DNA of 64,000 bases from Thalassotalea sp. PP2-459 (GTDB lineage: Bacteria > Pseudomonadota > Gammaproteobacteria > Enterobacterales > Alteromonadaceae). Numbering within the stretch: the stretch's first letter is position 1; the number at the start of each line of letters is the position of its first letter. The stretch is from contig NZ_MKQD01000054.1 in NCBI RefSeq assembly GCF_001913705.1, forward strand, positions 81,994-145,993, written 5' to 3'. A model generated the notes under the pieces. It saw nothing but the letters and a program-made list of their open reading frames with translations. It did not search any database and had not been told where the DNA came from. Made by a program: the position numbers and the translations under genes. This document shows positions 39,299 to 48,793 of this stretch, piece by piece.

Positions 39299-40750
39299 TT
39301 AGCTTAATAAGGCTTTAGTAACCGTAAGAACTTTAAGCGTATTCGTGGCACCTACAGTTTCCATTAAATCGCCGTGAGTGAAAATAACTTTATCACCTTC
39401 GGTTAAATCTGAACGTTTTATCACTGCTTTTAACACATCATTTGAAAGGGAATCATTGTTACTTGATGTTGAATCAAATTCTAATGGATAAACACCGCGA
39501 TAAATGGCACTTTTATTTAACGTTTTTTGATGGCGTGACAATGCATAAATAGGTAAGCCAGAGGTTATTCTCGACATTAATTTTGCGGTTTGTCCTGACT
39601 CTGTCAATGCAATAATCGCTTTAACACCATTTAAATGGTTAGCTGCATACATTGCTGATAGTGCAATTGTTTCAGATACTTCATTAAACATGAGTTCTAA
39701 ACGATGCTTTGATGTATTAACCGAACGATGTTGTTCAGCACCAATACAAACATTTGACATTGCAGTAACGGTTTCCACAGGGTATTTACCCGCAGCTGTT
39801 TCCGCTGAGAGCATTACTGCATCAGTACCGTCTAATACGGCGTTAGACACATCCATCACCTCAGCACGCGTTGGCATTGGTTGTGTGATCATGGTTTCCA
39901 TCATTTGCGTTGCAGTGATCACAGCACGGTTTAATTGGCGTGAACGGGCGATAATGTGTTTTTGTTTTCCAACAAGTGCCGCGTCACCAATTTCAACACC
40001 TAAATCACCACGTGCAACCATCACTACATCTGAAGCTAATATAATATCATCTAAAGTTTTATCATTGTTTACAGCTTCAGCACGTTCAATTTTTGACACT
40101 AAACGGGCATTACAGTTTGCTTCTTGCGCTAATAAACGGGCTTCTCGCATATCTGATGCATCACGCGGGAAAGAGACCGCTAAGAAGTCGACATCAATCT
40201 TTGCAGCTGTTTTTATATCGGCTTTATCTTTGTCAGTTAGTGCTGGTGCTGTTAAGCCACCGCCTTGACGATTTATACCTTTATTATTAGATAATGGGCC
40301 ACCCACGGTAACTTCTGTGAATACCGAGTGCTCATTTACACTTAATACTTTCAGCTGAACACGGCCATCATCTAGTAATAAAATATCACCTTGGGTAACA
40401 TCTTTCGGTAAATTTTTATAATCTATTCCGACTTTTTCCTGACAACCTTCACCTTTAGCTAACGTTGCATCAAGTTCGAATTTATCGCCAACGCTAAGTT
40501 CGATAGGACCATTTTTAAAAGTGGAAACACGAATTTTAGGCCCTTGTAAATCACCTAAAATACCGACATAAATGCCTAACTCTTTTGCTAATTCTCGCAC
40601 CGTATTAGCCCGCTGAATGTGATCATCAGCAGTACCATGAGAAAAGTTTAAACGAACAACGTTGACACCTGCAGCGAGCACTTTCTTCAACGTTTCTCTG
40701 TCTTCAGTTGCAGGACCTAAGGTCGCAACAATTTTCGTTCTTCTAGGCAT
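39299..40750 (-). CDS. pyk: Pyruvate kinase
   Basis: A 483-residue pyruvate kinase (phosphoenolpyruvate + ADP to pyruvate + ATP). Seen: N-terminal [26 protein letters not shown], the catalytic-Lys region [23 protein letters not shown], the motif [11 protein letters not shown] and the C-terminal domain with [18 protein letters not shown]. Length fits the PykA type. It lies downstream of hexR in the same direction, separated by a hairpin; pyk is often in the HexR regulon, but I see no HexR box just before it. Confidence 0.96.
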   Translation of the reverse strand: MPRRTKIVATLGPATEDRETLKKVLAAGVNVVRLNFSHGTADDHIQRANTVRELAKELGIYVGILGDLQGPKIRVSTFKNGPIELSVGDKFELDATLAKGEGCQEKVGIDYKNLPKDVTQGDILLLDDGRVQLKVLSVNEHSVFTEVTVGGPLSNNKGINRQGGGLTAPALTDKDKADIKTAAKIDVDFLAVSFPRDASDMREARLLAQEANCNARLVSKIERAEAVNNDKTLDDIILASDVVMVARGDLGVEIGDAALVGKQKHIIARSRQLNRAVITATQMMETMITQPMPTRAEVMDVSNAVLDGTDAVMLSAETAAGKYPVETVTAMSNVCIGAEQHRSVNTSKHRLELMFNEVSETIALSAMYAANHLNGVKAIIALTESGQTAKLMSRITSGLPIYALSRHQKTLNKSAIYRGVYPLEFDSTSSNNDSLSNDVLKAVIKRSDLTEGDKVIFTHGDLMETVGATNTLKVLTVTKALLS

Positions 40751-40788
40751 TTTAATCCTTATTAAATTGCATATAAATATAAACAGTA

Positions 40789-40806
40789 AAGGGTCTTTCG
40801 ACCCTT
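40789..40806 (-). terminator. Small hairpin between hexR and pyk
   Basis: A 7-bp stem (AAGGGTC with GACCCTT) and 4-base loop, followed on the minus strand by TTTACTG. Probably a weak terminator for hexR. Confidence 0.6.
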
Positions 40807-40828
40807 ATATATTAATGATTAACTGTTG

Positions 40829-41677
40829 TTAGTCTCTGCGCTCAAATCTTGAGCTTCTTAAACTATCTTTTACTTTCTTTAAGTTATCTCTAAATTTTGT
40901 ACCACGACGTAATGTAAAGCCGGTAGCAAGAATATCGATTAGCGCTAACTGTGCTATGCGTGAAGACATAGGCATATATAAATCAGTGTCTTCAGCAACA
41001 TCTACTGATAACACAATGCTACATTCTTTCGCTAGCGGAGTACCTTCTGTGGTAATGCCGATAACCGTTGCATCGTTTTCTTTCGCTAAGCTTGCTACTT
41101 CCACGAGAGATTTTGTTCTGCCAGTATGCGAAATCAAAACAACGACATCACCTTGCTGACTATTTATCGCACTCATTCGTTGCATTAATATGTCGTCGAA
41201 GTAAGCAACAGGCACATTGAAACGAAAAAACTTATTTAAAGCGTCGTGGGCAACAACCGCTGATGCGCCTAGGCCGAAGAATGAAATTTTGTTTGCTTGT
41301 GTTAATAAATCGACAGCTCTGTTTAACGTGCCGGTATTTAAACTTTTACGAGCAAGCTCTAAACTGGCCATGGTTGATTCAAAGATTTTTGCCGTGTATT
41401 CATCGGCACTGTCATTTTCATCAACATGTCGGTTTACATATGGCGTACCATTTGCCAAGCTTTGTGCTAAATGTAATTTGAAGTCTGGGTAACCTTTCGT
41501 ATCTAAACGACGACAAAAGCGATTCACTGTAGGTTCACTAATGTTGGCTTGTTTAGCCAACGCTGCGATACTGGCGTGTATTACGGTGCTAGGAGAAGAC
41601 AATATCACTTCAGCAACTTTACGTTCTGATTTACTGAATGTGTCTAGTTCATTGGTAATTTTTTCTAATATATTCAT
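40829..41677 (-). CDS. hexR: HexR transcriptional regulator (RpiR family)
   Basis: A 282-residue regulator with an N-terminal RpiR-type helix-turn-helix (about residues 1-75; IAALAKQANISEPTVNRFCR) and a C-terminal SIS sugar-phosphate domain (about 120-255; ISFFGLGASAVVAHD, VVVLISHTGRTKSLVEVA). HexR represses the zwf-edd-eda genes and releases DNA on binding 2-keto-3-deoxy-6-phosphogluconate. It is divergent from zwf, with two HexR boxes in the shared region. A tandem duplication covers its ribosome-binding site (listed separately). Confidence 0.95.
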   Translation of the reverse strand: MNILEKITNELDTFSKSERKVAEVILSSPSTVIHASIAALAKQANISEPTVNRFCRRLDTKGYPDFKLHLAQSLANGTPYVNRHVDENDSADEYTAKIFESTMASLELARKSLNTGTLNRAVDLLTQANKISFFGLGASAVVAHDALNKFFRFNVPVAYFDDILMQRMSAINSQQGDVVVLISHTGRTKSLVEVASLAKENDATVIGITTEGTPLAKECSIVLSVDVAEDTDLYMPMSSRIAQLALIDILATGFTLRRGTKFRDNLKKVKDSLRSSRFERRD

Positions 41678-41680
41678 GTA

Positions 41681-41721
41681 TTAGTACCCTAGATCTTTTA
41701 ACATAGTACCCTAGATCTTTT
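41681..41721 (-). repeat. Tandem 22-bp repeat duplicating the hexR ribosome-binding site, with a 7-codon uORF
   Basis: TAGTACCCTAGATCTTTT occurs perfectly at 41682-41699 and 41704-41721 (period 22). On the minus strand each copy carries AGGG. The upstream copy is followed by ATG at 41704 and the short frame MLKDLGY ending in TAA at 41681, three bases before the hexR ATG. The repeat is seen; translation of the uORF is inference. Confidence 0.75.
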
Positions 41722-41884
41722 TATTGGCTGTAATTAATTTTCTGTGTTGAAAACAGTAAATATGAAAATTTATTTCATTTTGCATTACAATATAAAACAA
41801 AATGGTAATTTTTTGCAAATGTTTAATACTATAAAACAGACTTTACTGATTGCAGCGCCTAAATATTTCGAACATTTTTAAATT

Positions 41885-41899
41885 TGTAGTAAAATTACA
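41885..41899. promoter_or_regulatory. HexR box 1
   Basis: TGTAGTAAAATTACA matches the gammaproteobacterial HexR consensus (TGTARTnnAATTACA type). It lies 92-106 bases before the zwf ATG. The region 41722-41990 otherwise contains only a half-site TGTAATTAA at 41729. Confidence 0.82.
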
Positions 41900-41945
41900 A
41901 AAAGTTCTTTACTGAGCGTTCAACAAACGCTAAATTATGAGCAAA

Positions 41946-41960
41946 TGTAGTTTAGTTACA
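41946..41960. promoter_or_regulatory. HexR box 2
   Basis: TGTAGTTTAGTTACA is a second, slightly weaker HexR-type palindrome 31-45 bases before the zwf ATG, placed to block the promoter or start of transcription. Confidence 0.75.
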
Positions 41961-41990
41961 ATGACAAGATAAAATTAGAGAATTATCCCT

Positions 41991-43460
41991 ATGAAAAATA
42001 CTGAACAACAGTCGGCTAGTGAAATTGTACTTTTCGGTGCGCTTGGCGACTTATCTCGCCGCAAACTATTACCTGCGCTATATCAATTAGATCACGTTGG
42101 CTTGTTAAATGATAAAAGTCGAATTGTCGGCGTTGCGCGACAAGATATTTCATTAACGGAGTTTAACGACTTTGTGTTGGAAAATTTAACCACTTTTGTC
42201 AAAGAGGGATTAGATGAAACCACGTTAGCAAGATTCAAAGCTCGCTTGGTTTATCAACAATTAGATTTTAAACAAACTGATAGTTACAGTGCACTTGCTG
42301 ACACCTTATCTGGCGGTCATGAAACCCGTATTTACTACTTTTCAACGCCACCAGCGATTTATGGTGATATTACTGACGGACTCAAGAAAGCGGGCTTAGT
42401 AACAGAAGCAGATCGGGTTGTTATGGAAAAACCTATTGGCCATTGTCTTGAATCATCAAAGGTCATTAATGACCAAGTTTCTCGCTATTTTAATGAAAAT
42501 CAAATTTACCGTATCGATCATTATCTTGGTAAAGAAACCGTTCTGAACTTATTGGTGCTTCGCTTTGCAAATTCTTTATTTACCACCAATTGGGATCGTA
42601 ATTGTATTGATCACGTACAAATCACTGTTGCTGAAAGTGTCGGTATAGAAGGGCGCTGGGGCTTTTATGATGAAGCAGGGCAAATGCGTGATATGGTACA
42701 AAACCATTTATTACAAATTTTGTCATTATTAGCAATGGAACCACCGGCAGATTTAAGTGCCGATAGTATTCGTGATGAAAAACTCAAAGTCATTAAAGCG
42801 CTTGTGCCGATCTCTCGCCAAAACGTAAAAGATACAACGGTACGCGGCCAATATTCAGATGGCTTTTTAAATGGTGGCCCAGTACCGGGCTATTTAAACG
42901 AAGACGGTGCAAACGAAAACAGCAATACAGAAACATTTGTTGCCATTAAAGCTGAAATTGATAACTGGCGTTGGTCAGGCGTCCCTTTTTATCTTCGTAC
43001 CGGCAAAAGAATGCCTGCGAAGCACAGTGAAATTGTTGTGCATTTTAAACCTCAGCCGCATAACATTTTTAAAGAAAGCCATGCTGATTTACCGGCAAAC
43101 AAGTTAACGATACGTCTTCAACCTGATGAAGGTGTTGAGTTACAAATGATGAATAAAATCCCTGGTATTGCATCACAACTTAATATCCATGAAAACAAGC
43201 TTGATTTGAGTTTCTCTAAAATTTACCAGGATCAACGTGTGGTTGATGCTTATGAACGTTTGATGCTTGAAGTGATTAACGGTAATCAATCATTATTCGT
43301 ACGTCGTGATGAAGTAGAGGCTGCTTGGACATGGGCTGACGGTATTATCGAAGCGTGGCAGTCTACTAATGAGGCACCAAAACCCTATGCTGCGGGTTCT
43401 TGGGGACCAGTTTCTTCAATTTCATTGATCGCACGTGACGATCGCCAATGGGTAGAATAA
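41991..43460 (+). CDS. zwf: Glucose-6-phosphate dehydrogenase
   Basis: A 489-residue enzyme oxidising glucose 6-phosphate to 6-phosphogluconolactone with NAD(P)+. Seen: N-terminal nucleotide-binding LFGALGDLSRRKLLPALYQL, the substrate/catalytic motif RIDHYLGKETVLNLLVLRF (with the conserved RIDHYLGKE) and the FYLRTGKRMPAKHSEIVVHF region. Length is normal. First gene of zwf-pgl-edd-glk-eda; its stop overlaps the pgl start by one base (TAATG). Confidence 0.97.
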   Translation: MKNTEQQSASEIVLFGALGDLSRRKLLPALYQLDHVGLLNDKSRIVGVARQDISLTEFNDFVLENLTTFVKEGLDETTLARFKARLVYQQLDFKQTDSYSALADTLSGGHETRIYYFSTPPAIYGDITDGLKKAGLVTEADRVVMEKPIGHCLESSKVINDQVSRYFNENQIYRIDHYLGKETVLNLLVLRFANSLFTTNWDRNCIDHVQITVAESVGIEGRWGFYDEAGQMRDMVQNHLLQILSLLAMEPPADLSADSIRDEKLKVIKALVPISRQNVKDTTVRGQYSDGFLNGGPVPGYLNEDGANENSNTETFVAIKAEIDNWRWSGVPFYLRTGKRMPAKHSEIVVHFKPQPHNIFKESHADLPANKLTIRLQPDEGVELQMMNKIPGIASQLNIHENKLDLSFSKIYQDQRVVDAYERLMLEVINGNQSLFVRRDEVEAAWTWADGIIEAWQSTNEAPKPYAAGSWGPVSSISLIARDDRQWVE

Positions 43461-44152
43461 TGCATCAATTAAACGAATTTAATACAAGAGAAGAGTTAGA
43501 CGTCGCCCTTGCAAACAAAGTGGCGAATATTTTAGCGGATGCTGTAGCACTCAATGGTCGTGCAAGTATTGCAGTGTCTGGTGGTTCAACACCGAAAGGT
43601 TTTTTTCAAGCGTTATCTAATAAAGAGTTACCTTGGACAGATATCACCGTGACTCTCGCGGATGAACGATGGGTAAACATTGATAATGAATCAAGTAATA
43701 CGCGGTTAGTGCATGAAAACTTACTGCAAAACAACGCGGTAAACGCTAAGTTTTTTCATTTGAAACAAGGTGAAAACTTAACACAAGAAACACTTGCTGA
43801 TCTTAATTTAGCGGCGAAAAGTGCATTACTCCCACTTGATGTATTGATATTAGGTATGGGAGAAGATGGCCACACAGCCTCTTTGTTCCCGTGTAGTGAG
43901 CAGATTGATGAATGTTTATCGTCGACAACTGCACCACTATTGAAAGTAAAGCCTACGTCAGCACCTTATGAGCGTATTTCGTTTAGTTTCGCGTATTTAA
44001 AGCCAAGCAAAAATACTATTTTGCATATTAGTGGTTTAAATAAAAAATCGGTGTTGGAAAAAGCACTATCTGAGCAAGATAGACGTGAAATGCCAATTAG
44101 GGCATTTTTGCACGACCCAGAAATTAACACTCAAGTGTATTGGGCGGAGTAA
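43460..44152 (+). CDS. pgl: 6-phosphogluconolactonase
   Basis: A 230-residue lactonase of the NagB/DevB type that hydrolyses 6-phosphogluconolactone. Seen: SIAVSGGSTPKGFFQALS, TVTLADERWVNIDNESSN and VLILGMGEDGHTASLFP. The ATG overlaps the zwf stop; the open frame reaches further back but only into zwf. edd begins three bases after the stop. Confidence 0.95.
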   Translation: MHQLNEFNTREELDVALANKVANILADAVALNGRASIAVSGGSTPKGFFQALSNKELPWTDITVTLADERWVNIDNESSNTRLVHENLLQNNAVNAKFFHLKQGENLTQETLADLNLAAKSALLPLDVLILGMGEDGHTASLFPCSEQIDECLSSTTAPLLKVKPTSAPYERISFSFAYLKPSKNTILHISGLNKKSVLEKALSEQDRREMPIRAFLHDPEINTQVYWAE

Positions 44153-44155
44153 CTG

Positions 44156-45982
44156 ATGAATAAACAAGTTTTAGCGATCACAGATCGTATTATTGAGCGC
44201 AGTAAAGAGACGCGTGCAGCCTATTTGAAAAAAATAGAACATGAGAAATCTACCACGGTTCATCGTGCTAATTTATCTTGTGGTAATTTAGCACATGGTT
44301 TTGCTGCATGTAGCAAGCAAGAGAAAGATGTTTTACGTGGCATAAACCATTCTGATATTGCTATTGTGTCGGCATATAATGATATGCTTTCTGCTCACCA
44401 ACCTTATGAAAAATACCCTGAGGTTATTAAAGAAGCGGTTGCTGAAACCGGTGGTGTTGCGCAATTTGCTGGTGGTGTACCTGCTATGTGCGATGGCGTT
44501 ACCCAAGGTCAGCCAGGCATGGATCTAAGCTTGATGAGCCGTGACGTTATTGCAATGTCTAGCGCAGTTGCGTTATCGCATAATATGTTTGATGGCGCAT
44601 TAATGCTGGGCATTTGCGATAAAATCGTACCCGGGTTATTAATTGCTTCAATGACGTTTGGTCACTTACCTACGGTATTTGTTCCAGCAGGTCCAATGCC
44701 TTCTGGTATTCCAAATAAAGAAAAAGCACGTGTACGTCAGCAATTTGCTAAAGGCGAAATTGGCGAAGACGAGTTACTTGAAGCTGAATCTGCGTCATAT
44801 CATACCGCAGGTACTTGTACTTTCTTCGGTACAGCAAACTCTAATCAACTTGTTGTAGAAGTGATGGGGTTACATTTACCAGGAGCTTCTTTTATTCCGC
44901 CAAATACGCAATTACGTGAAGAATTAACAAAAGCTGCCGCTCGCCAAGTGACACGTTTGACTCAACAGTCAGGTAATTATATGCCCGTTGGCAAAATGAT
45001 TAATGAAAAATCAATCGTTAATGCCATTGTTGCGTTATTAGCAACAGGTGGTTCAACGAACTTAACCATGCATATCATTGCCTTTGCACGCGCTGCGGGC
45101 ATTATTATTAACTTCCAAGATTTTAATGACTTATCAAATGCAGTACCGTTAATAACGCGTATTTATCCAAATGGACATGCAGACGTTAATCACTTTCAAC
45201 AATCAGGCGGTATGGCGTTATTGTTTAAAGAACTGTTAGGTGCGGGATTATTGCACCCTGATGTTGAAACCATTTGTGGACCGGGCTTAGAGCGTTACAC
45301 CAAACAACCTGAAATAGTTGATGGTAAATTGCAATGGGTTGACAGCACTGATGTTTCAGGTGATCCAGAAGTCATTGCTACCACTAAAGCACCATTCAAA
45401 CCGGATGGCGGTTTAAAAGTATTGAAAGGTAATTTAGGTACCTCTGTACTAAAAACTTCTTCATTACGTGAAGGTAGTTTTGTGATCAAAGCACCAGCGG
45501 TTGTATTTGAAGATCAGCATGAACTAGATGCTGCTTTCAAAGCGGGTGAACTTGAGAAAGACTTTGTTGCTGTTGTAAGGTTCCAAGGCCCTAAAGCTAG
45601 AGGTATGCCTGAGCTTCATAAATTAACACCACCTTTAGGTGTACTCCAAGATAAAGGTTTCAAAGTTGCGTTGGTTACTGATGGCCGTATGTCCGGTGCA
45701 TCAGGTAAAGTTCCTGCCGCTATCCATTTATGCCCTGAGGCATTAGATGGTGGCACTATCGCTAAAATTCAAAATGGTGATATGTTGCTTGTTGACGGTG
45801 AAAAAGGTGAATTAACCTTATTAGTTGATGATGCCGAACTTGCACAACGTGAAAACGCAACATTCCAAGTAAATGGCCATCACCAAGGTATGGGGCGTGA
45901 ATTATTCGGCTTTATGCGTCGTAATTTAAGCACTGCTGATACAGGTGCTTGTTCATTATTTGATGAAGGTTCGACGTTATGA
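44156..45982 (+). CDS. edd: 6-phosphogluconate dehydratase
   Basis: A 608-residue [4Fe-4S] dehydratase of the IlvD/Edd family, converting 6-phosphogluconate to 2-keto-3-deoxy-6-phosphogluconate (KDPG). Seen: cluster cysteines in [20 protein letters not shown] and [11 protein letters not shown], plus [16 protein letters not shown]-terminal [20 protein letters not shown]. Length close to E. coli Edd (603). The glk start overlaps its stop by four bases. Confidence 0.97.
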   Translation: MNKQVLAITDRIIERSKETRAAYLKKIEHEKSTTVHRANLSCGNLAHGFAACSKQEKDVLRGINHSDIAIVSAYNDMLSAHQPYEKYPEVIKEAVAETGGVAQFAGGVPAMCDGVTQGQPGMDLSLMSRDVIAMSSAVALSHNMFDGALMLGICDKIVPGLLIASMTFGHLPTVFVPAGPMPSGIPNKEKARVRQQFAKGEIGEDELLEAESASYHTAGTCTFFGTANSNQLVVEVMGLHLPGASFIPPNTQLREELTKAAARQVTRLTQQSGNYMPVGKMINEKSIVNAIVALLATGGSTNLTMHIIAFARAAGIIINFQDFNDLSNAVPLITRIYPNGHADVNHFQQSGGMALLFKELLGAGLLHPDVETICGPGLERYTKQPEIVDGKLQWVDSTDVSGDPEVIATTKAPFKPDGGLKVLKGNLGTSVLKTSSLREGSFVIKAPAVVFEDQHELDAAFKAGELEKDFVAVVRFQGPKARGMPELHKLTPPLGVLQDKGFKVALVTDGRMSGASGKVPAAIHLCPEALDGGTIAKIQNGDMLLVDGEKGELTLLVDDAELAQRENATFQVNGHHQGMGRELFGFMRRNLSTADTGACSLFDEGSTL

Positions 45983-46953
45983 GTCAAGCGACCATTAATT
46001 TAGTTGCTGATATTGGTGGAACAAATATTCGTCTTGGCATTGCTAGGGCGAATGGAGAAGTTAATGAATTAACGGTTTACCAATGTCGTGAATTCAATAG
46101 TTTACAAGCGGTAGTTCGACACTATATTGAAGAAAACCATATCTCGAATAATACGATAAATGCATGTTTTGCTATTGCTTGTCCTGTAGATAAAGACATC
46201 ATTCAGATGACTAACTTACCTTGGAAATTCTCGGTAAGTGAAATAAAACAAGAACTTAAGTTAAATAAACTCTTGTTAATTAATGATTATACGGCTATCG
46301 CATATGCGGTACCGTATTTGAATGATGAGCAAAAAATACAAATTGGCGAAGGCTCAGTTATTGCAAACAAACCCATTTCTATTTGTGGTCCGGGCACAGG
46401 GTTAGGCGTTTCTAATGTAGTTCCCGTTAATGATAATTGGTATGCCATTAGCGGCGAAGGCGGGCACGTTGACTTTGCTCCAATTGATGCAATTGAAGTA
46501 CAAATATTCGAATATCTTGATAAAAAATACTCTCATGTTTCTTATGAACAATTGTTATCAGGTTTGGGTATTGAACAAATTTATCAAGCATTAAATGAGA
46601 TTCATCAATCAGGTTTACCTACTCGTTCTGCTAATCAAATATCTGAATTAGGACTTTCTGGTGACTGCCGAATATGTCATCAAACGTTACTACAGTTTTG
46701 CAAAATATTAGGAAGTTTTGCTGGTAATTTAGCCTTAACAATGTCGAGTTTTGGTGGCGTTTATATTGCTGGTGGAATTGTTCCACGTTTCATTGAATTT
46801 TTTAAACAAAGTGAGTTTAGAAGCCGGTTTGAGAGTAAAGGGCGCTTAAGCTCGTTTAATCACACAATACCAACCTTCGTGATCACTGAATCACAACCGG
46901 GAATTTTAGGCGCTTCAGCTTATCTTCGACAACATAATAAAGAGGAATTATGA
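45979..46953 (+). CDS. glk: Glucokinase
   Basis: A 324-residue bacterial glucokinase (Glk/ROK-distant E. coli type) that phosphorylates glucose with ATP. Seen: phosphate-binding VADIGGTNIRLGIA, LLINDYTAIAYAVP (catalytic Asp), CGPGTGLGVSNV and the EGGHVDFAP motif. It sits inside the Entner-Doudoroff operon, overlapping edd and eda by ATGA junctions, which supports free glucose as a substrate of the pathway. Confidence 0.95.
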   Translation: MSQATINLVADIGGTNIRLGIARANGEVNELTVYQCREFNSLQAVVRHYIEENHISNNTINACFAIACPVDKDIIQMTNLPWKFSVSEIKQELKLNKLLLINDYTAIAYAVPYLNDEQKIQIGEGSVIANKPISICGPGTGLGVSNVVPVNDNWYAISGEGGHVDFAPIDAIEVQIFEYLDKKYSHVSYEQLLSGLGIEQIYQALNEIHQSGLPTRSANQISELGLSGDCRICHQTLLQFCKILGSFAGNLALTMSSFGGVYIAGGIVPRFIEFFKQSEFRSRFESKGRLSSFNHTIPTFVITESQPGILGASAYLRQHNKEEL

Positions 46954-47597
46954 CGTTAGCTAAAAATTGGCAAATTCAGCCAAAAGATCTGTTTGCCCTT
47001 GGGCCTGTTGTACCAGTATTAGTGATCAAAAATGTTGAAGATGCATTACCAATCGCTGAAGCTTTATTAGCGGCAGATGTAAAAGTGTTAGAAGTGACAC
47101 TTCGCACACCAGCAGCACTAGATGTGATAAAAACCATAGCAAAAGAGCTTCCAGAAGCTGTTGTTGGGGCTGGTACTGTAACAAATCGTGAGTTATTACA
47201 ACGCTCTGCTGATGCTGGTGCAAAGTTTGCCATCAGCCCAGGATTAACGAAAGATTTATTACAGGCAGGTAACGAAGGTGATTGTGCGTTAATTCCCGGT
47301 ATTTCATCTATTTCAGAACTTATGGACGGCATAGATTACGGTTATGATCACTTTAAATTCTTCCCTGCGGAAGCGTCGGGTGGCGTAAAAGCGATTCAAT
47401 CTATCGGCGGTCCATTCCCTGACATTCGTTTTTGTCCAACAGGTGGCATTAATATCAATAACATTAATAACTACTTAGCGTTACAAAATGTGATGTGTTG
47501 TGGCGGTTCTTGGTTAGTGTCAGATGAAATTGTTGCGGCTAAAGATTGGGGTAAAATTACTCAACTGGCTAAAGAGGCATTAGCCCACGTTAAGTAA
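46950..47597 (+). CDS. eda: KDPG aldolase (2-keto-3-deoxy-6-phosphogluconate / 4-hydroxy-2-oxoglutarate aldolase)
   Basis: A 215-residue class I aldolase splitting KDPG to pyruvate and glyceraldehyde 3-phosphate. Seen: PVLVIKNVEDALPIAEALLA, VLEVTLRTPAALD (catalytic Glu), GAGTVTNRELLQ and the Schiff-base Lys in HFKFFPAEASGGVKAI. Last gene of the operon, followed by a terminator. Confidence 0.97.
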   Translation: MTLAKNWQIQPKDLFALGPVVPVLVIKNVEDALPIAEALLAADVKVLEVTLRTPAALDVIKTIAKELPEAVVGAGTVTNRELLQRSADAGAKFAISPGLTKDLLQAGNEGDCALIPGISSISELMDGIDYGYDHFKFFPAEASGGVKAIQSIGGPFPDIRFCPTGGININNINNYLALQNVMCCGGSWLVSDEIVAAKDWGKITQLAKEALAHVK

Positions 47598-47629
47598 TTT
47601 AGTGATATATGACGCTCAAAAAAACCAGC

Positions 47630-47655
47630 AAATTGCTGGTTTTTTTACGTTTAAG
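47630..47655. terminator. Terminator after eda, shared with the dehydrogenase gene
   Basis: AAAAACCAGC pairs with GCTGGTTTTT around AAATT, followed by more Ts; A-rich on the other side so it may serve both converging genes. Confidence 0.88.
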
Positions 47656-47661
47656 CTTTAC

Positions 47662-48654
47662 TCAATAAAGCTCATTGCCGGAACGTTCACCCTTTAATAG
47701 ACACAGCAAATTATTGATAGTTGTTTTAGCGATGGTTTCAAGGGCTTCTTTAGTGAAAAACCCCTGATGACCTGTAATCAATACGTTTGGAAATGATAAT
47801 AAACGTTCAAAAATATCATCATCGATAATGGTTTCTGATAGATCTTCAAAAAATATTTCGCTTTCTAATTCATAGACATCAAGCCCAAGAAAACTGATTT
47901 TTTGTGATTTTAGCCCGCTGATCAGTGCTCGGCTATCCATTAAAGCTCCACGACTGGTATTTATTAACATTACACCATTTTTCATTTGTGCGATGGTGTG
48001 TGTATTGATGAGGTGTTTTGTTTCCTCGTTTAATGGGCAATGTAAACTAATAATGTCAGCGTTGGTCAAGGTTTCATTAAATGAGACATATTTTGCACCT
48101 AATTGTGTTATTTCTTCACTAGGGCAAGGATCACAACATAATACCTGACAACCAAAACCTTTAAGTATCTTAATGGTGGCTTTTCCAATGTTACCTGTTC
48201 CTATAATACCAACGGTTTTCTGATGTAAATTGAACCCCATTAAACCATCTAAGGCAAAGTTACCTTCACGCACTCTATTGTAGGCTTTATGATACTTACG
48301 GCTTAACGTTAACATAAGCCCAACAGTGTGTTCAGCGACTGCTTCAGGCGAATATTCGGGAACCCTACACAAACTAAAGCCACGTTTTTTCGCACTGGCC
48401 AAGTCAATATTGTTAAAACCTGCACACCTCAGTGCAATAATCTTTATACCCATGGTGTGTAATTTTTCTAATACCTTACTATCCATATCATCATTAACGA
48501 AAACACAAACAGCACTTGCACCTTTTGCTAATGATACTGTTTCTTGAGATAACGTAGATGCTATAAATTTAAAGGTAAGTTTATTATCAATATTGAATTT
48601 ATTAAGGTACTCAATATCATATTTTTTAGTGCTGAAAACAGCTATTTGGTGCAT
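47662..48654 (-). CDS. ldhA: D-lactate dehydrogenase-like 2-hydroxyacid dehydrogenase
   Basis: A 330-residue NAD-dependent D-2-hydroxyacid dehydrogenase, closest in pattern to fermentative D-LDH. Seen: IIALRCAGFNNIDL, RVPEYSPEAVAEHTVGLML, the nucleotide-binding GIIGTGNIGKATIKIL, INTSRGALMDSRAL with catalytic Arg, and the catalytic His in ITGHQGFFTKEAL. The ATG at 48654 (MHQIAVF, with GGAAG upstream) is preferred over the longer frame. The symbol is by family resemblance; another hydroxyacid could be the substrate. Confidence 0.88.
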   Translation of the reverse strand: MHQIAVFSTKKYDIEYLNKFNIDNKLTFKFIASTLSQETVSLAKGASAVCVFVNDDMDSKVLEKLHTMGIKIIALRCAGFNNIDLASAKKRGFSLCRVPEYSPEAVAEHTVGLMLTLSRKYHKAYNRVREGNFALDGLMGFNLHQKTVGIIGTGNIGKATIKILKGFGCQVLCCDPCPSEEITQLGAKYVSFNETLTNADIISLHCPLNEETKHLINTHTIAQMKNGVMLINTSRGALMDSRALISGLKSQKISFLGLDVYELESEIFFEDLSETIIDDDIFERLLSFPNVLITGHQGFFTKEALETIAKTTINNLLCLLKGERSGNELY

Positions 48655-48793
48655 GATTCTTCCTTGTGAATGTTTTAATACCAACTGATTACTACTTTAC
48701 ATCAGAGCAAAGGTTAATTCAGCCAATAGTCTGGTGTTCTAACTCGTTTGTGGCTAAGCTGAGCATTCAAACTCAACAATTAGGATAATAAGA

